Below are positions 56,850 through 64,000 of a DNA stretch of 64,000 bases, in pieces. The stretch is from positions 1-64,000 of the forward strand of contig JARGXX010000112.1 of NCBI GenBank assembly GCA_030374765.1, given 5' to 3'. The stretch is from Agarophyton chilense (taxonomy: Eukaryota > Rhodophyta > Florideophyceae > Gracilariales > Gracilariaceae). A model generated the notes under the pieces. That model was not told where the DNA came from and searched no databases. It worked only from the letters and a program-made list of their open reading frames with translations. The stretch's first letter is position 1, and the number at the start of each line of letters is the position of its first letter. Position numbers and translations under genes: made by a program.

Positions 56850-57955
56850 TTTATAGTCTCTGGGAAGCTGCCGGTACCATTGTACGGCAGGCGCTTTCGT
56901 GTTTACCCTTCAGTATGTTCAGTATGGACCGGGAGATTGGAATGAACGCGGTGACGTCGTATTAAATGGGCTGAGGAGATGTTGATGGACTCGCCAGCAA
57001 GGACGCTGTTGACAAGCGACTCATATTTAGTTGTCTCGCCATAAGGAGTGGGTTTGATGACACGTACATGTCAACAAGGTAGCGAAACATGGTGAGCTGA
57101 CGGCTGGCCGTATTGACGTTTTTTGAACACGAAGGCATACTGTACTGTGTACCAGCGATGTCTATTTGGACCTGGGCATCTCCCACTTGGGAGCACACCG
57201 CTGTCGCTAAACTCGTATATCATCGACATGCTTCTACTCCTCCCCTTCTGTTCTCGAAAGCTGTCGCAATATTTCAAATCTACGGTGTTTCAAAATTGCG
57301 TCGTCAAAAACGCATCAGTACTGTGGCTACAAGCATAATGAAATCTGCAACAGAATTTCGCACATTACAGCTTTCTGAAATAATCTGGCGATCACTTCTA
57401 TGAAGAAACGGAGATTAAAATTGTTCAGAAAGAAACTGCTGGTAAAATAAAGCATATACCGCGATGTACTTAAATTCCTCGGTCGTTATTAACGAACTGC
57501 ATCGAGATTAAGATGATTGCGGACAGACATAATGATGGGGGCTTTTCGTGTCCGTAGAAAGTAAGACGACATCCGATACCTTTTTTAAAAATCTGAAACT
57601 TGCTGGTGGTGCTATCCTTTATCCCTATACCCTTCGCAACCCTTTGTCGACACAACGGCCTGCCGTTGACGACTGCAGCCACAGAAACGCATTGCGCAGT
57701 CAACAGCCGTGCCAGCAAATAGTCTGTCAACAGCGCACGTGGTGTCGTGCTCGCAAATCACCATTTGCAAAGAGTCAATACATGTCAACACTGTATTCGT
57801 ACTGTATTCCCGCTGTTGGTATCCACGTCATCGATTCGGTGGCTGCTCAAAGAGCTACACGCCTTGCTGCGGTGTCCATTTCCAATCTGGTAGGATGCCA
57901 CTCGCAATCCCACGCAGCATCTGCGTCTTCCTAGAGAGTAGCCGCAGACTATAAA
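56850..57955. promoter_or_regulatory. Bidirectional promoter/spacer of P3
   Basis: This is nearly the same as the P2 spacer in the same orientation at offset about 30015, with outward TATA boxes at 56850-56855 and 57950-57955 and the same set of GTCAACA and TGACGT motifs. Confidence 0.6.
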
Positions 57956-58140
57956 TGTGAGTCATGGCCTCGCTTCTTCTTTTCTCATCCCCCCTATCCA
58001 AGCTCACAGCAGCTACATCTACGCAACCTACACATCGAGTGTCGTCAACCGCACCCATCGCTTCTTTCTCCTACCGATCTTCCCCTTTTCCAAAACCTCT
58101 CCACTACCACCCCCCCCCCGTTCTTCTACAACTACTAAAC

Positions 58141-58551
58141 ATGATTGGACCCGTATCCGTCGGACTCAAAGCCCTCAAGACCTCCGCAAAAATGGGAAAG
58201 GCAGTGATCAAAGGCGACAAGGACGAGCTGTCGCGTGTGACCAAAGAAGAGTTTGGCAGCTGGGGCCGCTATGGAAGGGGAGAAGCAAGGAAGCACACTC
58301 AGAGCACCATGGCTCAGGATCAAGGTGAGGAACCACCTCAAATCGCTTCCGACCAAACCGGAGTGGCCAGCGATGAAAATAGCGATGGTCAAGTTGATTC
58401 CATCAGCTACGACACCAACCAAGATGGGGCATATGACTACGTCACGTATGATAGCAATGGGGATGGAGTGATGGACTCGTTTGCTCAGGACGTTGACGGA
58501 GACGGTATTTTCGAGACGGTGGGGTCTTTGTTCTCTGCATTGTTAGGATAG
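58141..58551 (+). CDS. 136-residue Ca-binding-loop protein (P3 right arm)
   Basis: Same protein, transcribed rightward from the P3 spacer (TATAAA 57950-57955). The leader C run is 10 bases. It is an almost exact copy of the gene at 28128 at an offset of 30013. Confidence 0.72.
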   Translation: MIGPVSVGLKALKTSAKMGKAVIKGDKDELSRVTKEEFGSWGRYGRGEARKHTQSTMAQDQGEEPPQIASDQTGVASDENSDGQVDSISYDTNQDGAYDYVTYDSNGDGVMDSFAQDVDGDGIFETVGSLFSALLG

Positions 58552-59009
58552 CTTTCATGTTGTAAAGCGACACACTCGTAGAATATTTTGTTACTTTCAT
58601 TTGTCTGCTCTTACCCAGCCCATACGTCAAGTCCCACGATTTGCGCATATTCGAGCTAGTTCCGAGACTACGACTGCAATACACTGAAGTTGGCACAGCC
58701 GACAACGTACTTTGCAACGCGCCATGCGGTATTTCGAATGCAACGAACGACTCGTGCGAATCACAAGCGAGTGTCGATGTATGAGCTATTCGGCGACATT
58801 CGCACACACTCTCGAAGGCTCGTATTCGATAAGCAGCGTCTTAACACCTTATCCACAACATGGTTTCCAAGCTAGCGGCCATACTCGTCGCGTCTTCCAT
58901 TTGAACGTTGCTCTGCAAGAGCACGTTTCAATTGAGAAAGCGACAGAGCTGTGCTCCTGAAAGTCAGACCATTCTTAAAGCTATCACAGGTATAACAGCA
59001 TGATTTCCG

Positions 59010-62000
59010 GTTAGTATGTCGGCGATATCGCAGCAGAAAGAACATACTCCAGCTTGATGTTGCGACGATGAGGTGGTCGCGTCTATAATGATGTCGTAAG
59101 TCGATGAAATTGCGACGCTTAGAGTCGCCTGCGTTTTGTCCAATAGCAAAGACGCATTTATTATCAAGAAAGACTGGTGAGGGCTCTTATTTGATGAAAG
59201 GAAGGAATTTTAGTGTGCAACGTTTTGAGCAGCTGTTTTGGACGGCTGCCGTTGCTGCAATGTATTTCACTTCAGCGCTGGATTGCGCGAAGCAGAATTG
59301 TTGACAGGAGGACCATGAGATTGGACCGCCTTGGATTGTGGGCACATATCTTGTGATACATTTCTTGTTCCGTTCATTGGTAGCGAAATCATCGTCCGTG
59401 TACGTCTTGAAAGAAAGCTTCAAAGAGTCGAGAAAATTTTGCGCTTGTGGTACAATATGCCATAGTGAATTGTGTCTCGACGGTATCGCAGTACCTCCTT
59501 GAGTAGGCTCTAGTGTCGCGTTGTAGTGTTTTGGGAAGCCTGTCCGAGGGGTGAGACGGCGAAGGCGATGTCGGGTCTGGTGCAGTCGCTGATCTATCGT
59601 AATATGCCGACTATTTATCGGTAAAGGTCTGTGTGACTTGGCAGGAGCGTGTCGTTTTCGGTGGGTCCATGAAACTTGGACTTGGACGCGTGTGGTGACT
59701 GGCAAGGGCTGCATTCGGAGAGTTATTCGAACGCGGGCGCTGGTTAGATGTAGTTTGGTTGGCTGATATGTATTCCGCCTGACTTGTATGCCATTTTCCA
59801 CCCAAGATATTTGGTGGGTTTTCTAATTCACCGATTGTTCTAATTCATGGCAATATTGACGAACAGTTCATCTATGTTAAATTAATGCGTCGCAACTATG
59901 AGCTAATCCTCGCTGTTAAGGCATATTATTGTGAAGCTGGATGGAGATATTAGTCTGAAGAAAAGTCACGGGTCGTCTGCAGATTGGGAGTATTTGTTAG
60001 AGGTGAGTCATTCTACGGCACCTTCGAGATAATACAAGAAACCTGATGGGTTGCCGTAAAAGCTACGAATAAGGCAGCCTGCCGGGGTTCGGTGCATAAT
60101 TGACACGTTGAGACGAGGGTGTTGTTTACATATACTTGTTGTTATAGCGATAGAGTTTGTTGGGATAAGCCGTTGTAATGTCGAAGTGTCCAAAGTTCAG
60201 GTTGTTGGCGGCTGTGATTGCCATGGCGAGACGTACCGTTTCTTTTTGTGGCAAGCGAGCTGGTGCGTGATTCGGGTCAAATTGTAGGTTGGATTTCATG
60301 AGATCGCCGCACACGGCGAGGCGAGCTTTGCGATCTGTGTTTTTGTCGTTGTGTCCTCTTTTACATCGATACTTTTTTTGTGAGCGGGATCAGGTTGCGG
60401 AGAATGTTTTTCTTCGTAAGCCATTCTATGACGCCCAGTTAGTGTACTTGGTCGAGTTCTGCGTTATGGGCAATGATCCATTGCTTTGCATTGGGGTCTC
60501 TGCGCGCTTGGGGTAGTGAGAGTGGCGCTAGTGTGTGATGATTGATGTGGGAGGGGTCTGGCGAAGGAGCAAATGCCTTGAAGGTCATGTCAGTCGTTCT
60601 TACAGGGTCTTGGTACGGAAAATATGGTTTGAAGTCGATCGCGCGGATTTTGCGGGGATCTTTTGTCTCGACGTTCTGGATCTTGATGTCGGTGTTGATG
60701 TTACCGAACATATATCTTACCAGGGTTTGGCGTGCGTCCAGCTTGCTTTGCGTGGTACGGTCGGTGATTACTGAGATGCTTTCTTTCTGGTCAAAAGCGA
60801 ACATGGTAGTAACGGTAGGGGGTCGCGTGTGTCACTGTGCGTATGGGATTTTGCGAGTAGTTATGTGGAGAGTTCGGTTGTATCGGAAGGTGGTGTCACG
60901 GAGGGCGTCCTCCCAACAATGCAGCGGTGGACCGAAGTGGTACAGGTTAGCACGTACTATACGAGACACAGTGCCGATGACTCTTTCAGCCAGTGAGTTC
61001 CCTTGGGGGCTGTGTGCTGTGGAAGTTTGGAGTTAGTACTGTGACCGGTGAGTATGGATTAGAATATGTTTGATTTGTATTCCCCTGCGTTGTGAATTGT
61101 GATGATCAGTGGGGCTGATCCGAAATTGCTGCACATGAGGTTGAGTATGTTGCGCGTAAAGTTAGACAGTTGGGTCCGGATAGACGCGCAAAATGTATGG
61201 AGGAACTTGGTGCGGTTTTCGATGAACACCAAGAAGTATTTTTTACCGTCTATGAAAGTCGGTATGATTGGCCCAGAGATGTCAGAGAAGAATGACGCTC
61301 CCTTCGAGTGAGTGTGGGTGGTTTCTCGGTGTGGTTGTATCACGCTTTTTCTATGGATGCATCCGCAACATGAAAGAGGGGGTCGATTTCTTTAAGGATT
61401 GACCAAAGATTGAGGAGACCGAGTTTGGCCATTTTCTGAAGAGTGCGTAGGTACATTTGGTTGTAACGCAGGCACCATTCGTAAAAAGCAGCAGCCACTG
61501 CGTCTGTGGGCGTGGTTTTGGGTCGGTCGGTGGTAGACTGGGGCATGTCTTTTGGATTTTGTTGGGGATGCTTGTAGGAGAACGCTTGGAGCGGAGACAC
61601 CACGAAGATGTTCGGTATCTTCCTCTCTTGAGAGACACGCCTCAGGACGAGGAGACGCGTCCCAGCGGAGCACAGAAACAGAGCCACTCTGGAAAGGCAC
61701 GACGAAGTCGGGTGTAAGACCGAGGCCAATCCGGCGGGATATACCTAGAGTGTTTAGGTGAGCACGGCACAGTCCGTGGTGTGACCAGTCCTAGGTGGAG
61801 CGGTACCACGGCGATTGTCGGAAAAGGAGCGAGGAAACTCTCGTATGAGGTGAACGAGCGAGGTGAGTGAGGCGGCCACTCACGAGAGCCAAAAAGGATA
61901 AAAAGAGGAAACGGGAGCGAAACCCTATACAGGGGCGAGACTACGACAAGTGTCGGCGATTAAATATGAACCCACGGTGGTGGTAGCACTCTGGTTGACA

Positions 62001-64000
62001 GAGGGGTGGATGAACTAACGGGCAACGGGCGCTCACGCAGTATGCGGTGAAGACGCGCCGAAGGCGAAAAGTTCAGAGCCAAGACTCTTTCCTTGGGATC
62101 TCCCAAGAGGGTGATTACTGGGGAGCAGTGCTCAACCTCCTAAGTAGTGTGGCGCGCGGCTCCTGACAGTGGGCGCGCGCCCGAAAAATAGACACTAAAT
62201 AGCGATAGCGTAGCTAAATAAATACTAAATAATACTAAATAATACTAACCATTAGGTAGAATCCGGGCCACGTGTGGCACGCCTCGCACTCGAGCGTTGG
62301 CATCCGTGCAGTCCACGTGTTCCACCAGTGTGCACTTCCGGTCCTAACCGGCCGTCGGCACGCAATAGCGGTATAGCTTGTCATAGACCAAGCTAGTCCT
62401 CAAGCCAGCGAAATCTCTAACTACTGGGAAGACACCCCCTTGAAGGGCATTGTCCTTCAATGCTTTTCTGGTTTGGGTCTGGGCTTGCGTTTGCGCGTGT
62501 GTGGTAGATGCGATGTAGTCTTGGGCTCGCATTTGAGGGAGGTATCAGGTTTTGTGGCTATCGTTCGGCTTGCTTTCACTTTAGCTTTTTTTCGTAAGGT
62601 GATCGCATTTAGAAAATACCCTCTGCCAGTCCATTTGGCAGTGGCTAAGGTGCGAGGAGGGGGTGTGTCCACAATGTAGGCGAGTCTAGGAGTGAACGCT
62701 ACGAAGCCGTACTTTCGCAAAAGGGCGTGAAGGGATATTTGCGTGCCACTTATACGTTTTGATACTAATTCTGGGAGTGATATATTGTTGATGCTGTCAG
62801 TCTCCAGCATTAATTTTGGCGACTTCGTGATTGGAAAAGGGAAGCGTCAGCCGTTGTAGTATAAAAAGGGCGCGGGAGGTTGGTGATGTTTGATAGTGGC
62901 ATGGATGTATGCGACGGGCGCGTCCTGGAGTCGCGAACGAACTTTCTCTCGTCTGCATTGGAGTTGGTGGGTACGGATTACGCTTACTGTAAGTCTTGAA
63001 GTGCTTGTAACAGTTGCGTGTTTATGTCGGCCGCATCATTGGTGGTGATAGGCCCTGCCTGTTTGGTGACTGCTCTGTTCGATCTTTTTAGGTTGGGGTT
63101 CTGTTAAGGGTGATTGCAGTGCTTGTTGCAATTTTGGGAGACAATTTTGTACTCGATACGTCAAAGTGTCGACTTCCTGTCAGATATTGTGGTTGCCAGG
63201 TTGGACATTTTGGAGAGCATCTGCTCAAGCGATTTGTGCTGAGGGGGGTGTTCACGGGTGAGGGTTGATCGTCCAAAGAAGAAATGCTGGGTGCAATAGG
63301 ATGGATCGAAGAAGACTCATATGTCTGGAGTGCCCTTTCTGTCTCTAAGGTGGATGGAGGTGTGTTTACGGCCAGTGAAGTGGCTGCGATTCTGAAAAAT
63401 GTAATGTGAGTTGCGATGGGTTCACGAGGTGCTAATTTTACCGTTCTCTCCTCAGATGCGCATTCGTTTGCTCCCGCTTCGATACGAAGTGCTTGGTTGC
63501 GGAGATGTTTCTCAAAGTAGTCTTGGAGTCCATCTTTGTCGTTTAATTGTATGCGAATGTCCTCGGAACCCAATTGATCGATGTTGCGTTATGATGATGT
63601 GTCTAATATGGTCTTTATGTTAGACACTGTTTTGCAAGGAGAGCGAAGGAATATTGAGTCCGGGATCAGCTTATTGAAGTCCTCGGAGATGGTTTTTGTG
63701 ATAAGTGCGCGACAGGATGCATAAGCTTTTCGGGTTTCCTCTGTGTCACAAATGAATCCTTCAGTAAGAATGTGTGTGTACCCGTAGGGCGACAAAGTGT
63801 CGGAGAGGAAGGCGTACCATTTTTTGAAATTTGACTTGCCCAGGTTCTTTGGAAGTTTCGCTGCTAAAGTCTCACGATAGTGTCGATGCTGTTTGCAACT
63901 TTTGTGAGAGTTACTGTAGAGCATTGAATTGTTGCGTTATATTTGGCGCTGCTGCCGTAGCGTGGGTTGTTTCCCTTTGATTTTACATTCTTCGTTTTGG
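59010..64000 (-). mobile_element. Degenerate Copia fossil (third copy, cut by window end)
   Basis: Repeats 28997-33987 directly at offset 30013; RNase H to gag-like region in reverse. Broken, with the LTR end outside the window. Confidence 0.75.
60008..64000 (-). repeat. Tandem unit, copy 3 (reverse, cut by window end)
   Basis: This stretch repeats 29995-33987 directly. Every translated stretch I compared is the same in both, while copy 1 differs in several places. Only the degenerate Copia part of the unit is inside the window. Whether the young Copia insertion is also present in this copy cannot be seen. Confidence 0.9.

Larger units (their letters stand above)
55788..59009. mobile_element. 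Hinge module P3
   Basis: The arms are 55788-56859 and 57946-59009, with spacer 56860-57945. The left flank is the SPFH side and the right flank is the Copia-fossil side, so P3 is the reverse complement of P1 in architecture. Its spacer and right arm match P2 closely at an offset of about 30013-30015, differing visibly only in C/G-run lengths and a few bases. P1 is more diverged in the spacer. Confidence 0.75.
27931..60005 (-). repeat. Right arm of giant inverted repeat
   Basis: This is the reverse-complement partner of 1-26844. It is longer by about 5.24 kb because a Copia element (47629-52869) sits in it with no counterpart near position 7133 of the left arm. The unpaired centre of the palindrome is the P2 spacer, about 26845-27930. 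Confidence 0.93.
29995..60007 (-). repeat. Tandem unit, copy 2 (reverse, ~30.0 kb with Copia insert)
   Basis: This is the same unit in reverse orientation. Without the 5.24 kb Copia element it would be about 24.77 kb, matching copy 1. Its start (29995) recurs at 60008 in the same orientation, so copies 2 and 3 are head-to-tail. Confidence 0.87.

Noticed and set aside
1-60005. Organellar or chloroplast inverted repeat
   Set aside because: No rRNA, tRNA or photosynthesis genes. The content is nuclear-type transposons and nuclear-type genes.
1-64000. Pure sequencing foldback or haplotype-merge artefact
   Set aside because: Not fully excluded, but copies differ by a clean 5.24 kb insertion with target duplication, by substitutions and by homopolymer lengths, and the flank pattern of P has a simple biological explanation.
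1-64000. CRISPR array, tRNA or rRNA genes
   Set aside because: No regularly spaced short direct repeats and no recognisable tRNA or rRNA sequence on either strand.

Overview
The window is nuclear DNA of a eukaryote. It holds Copia, Gypsy-like and PIF/Harbinger-type elements, a stomatin/SLP2-type gene, alpha-carbonic-anhydrase relics, and genes with TATA boxes and long 5' leaders. There is no prokaryotic operon structure and no rRNA or tRNA gene that I can see. A red alga or another alga/protist fits, but the sequence alone does not prove the lineage.

The dominant feature is large-scale repetition. A ~24.8 kb unit (1-24771) recurs in reverse orientation at 29995-60007, where it is ~30.0 kb because it carries a 5.24 kb Copia insertion. 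It begins again, still reversed, at 60008-64000. The window is therefore one giant palindrome: arms 1-26844 and 27931-60005 around a ~1.1 kb unpaired centre. It is also a direct tandem repeat on its right side (about 25.8-34.0 kb repeated at 55.8-64.0 kb, offset ~30013).

At each unit junction sits a ~3.2 kb hinge module, called P here: P1 997-4229, P2 25771-28996, P3 55788-59009. Each P has two ~1.07 kb inverted arms. Each arm carries one copy of a 136-residue protein gene with four 13-residue Ca-binding-like D-x-[DN]-x-D-G loops. The twin genes are transcribed outward from a shared ~1.1 kb spacer with a TATA box at each edge. All six gene copies encode the same protein. P lies inside an old Copia fossil and is flanked by a near-perfect 5 bp duplication. 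P1 and P3 have two different flanks (Copia side and SPFH side), but P2 has the Copia side on both. That is what crossing-over between the inverted arms of P would produce, so P looks like the hinge that turned a head-to-tail array into a palindrome.

Order of the unit (U, 4230-25770, mirrored in U' at 28997-55787): SPFH/stomatin-like gene; C-terminal alpha-CA relic; unidentified ORF; second alpha-CA relic; PIF/Harbinger transposase H1 with a tail-to-tail partner ORF; 5' part of an LTR retroelement with a gag-like region; lysine-rich nuclear-type ORF; an unassigned ~2.5 kb tract; a complete-ended 2858 bp Harbinger-like element H2 (17 bp TIRs, 3 bp target duplication, Myb-like ORF plus transposase) nested in another transposase H3; then a degenerate Copia element running into P. 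U' alone has a young, intact-looking Copia element (47629-52869) inserted in the end of the second CA relic.

Most of the unit is mobile-element debris. The plausible expressed genes are the six Ca-binding-loop genes, the SPFH gene (two copies) and the Copia ORF.
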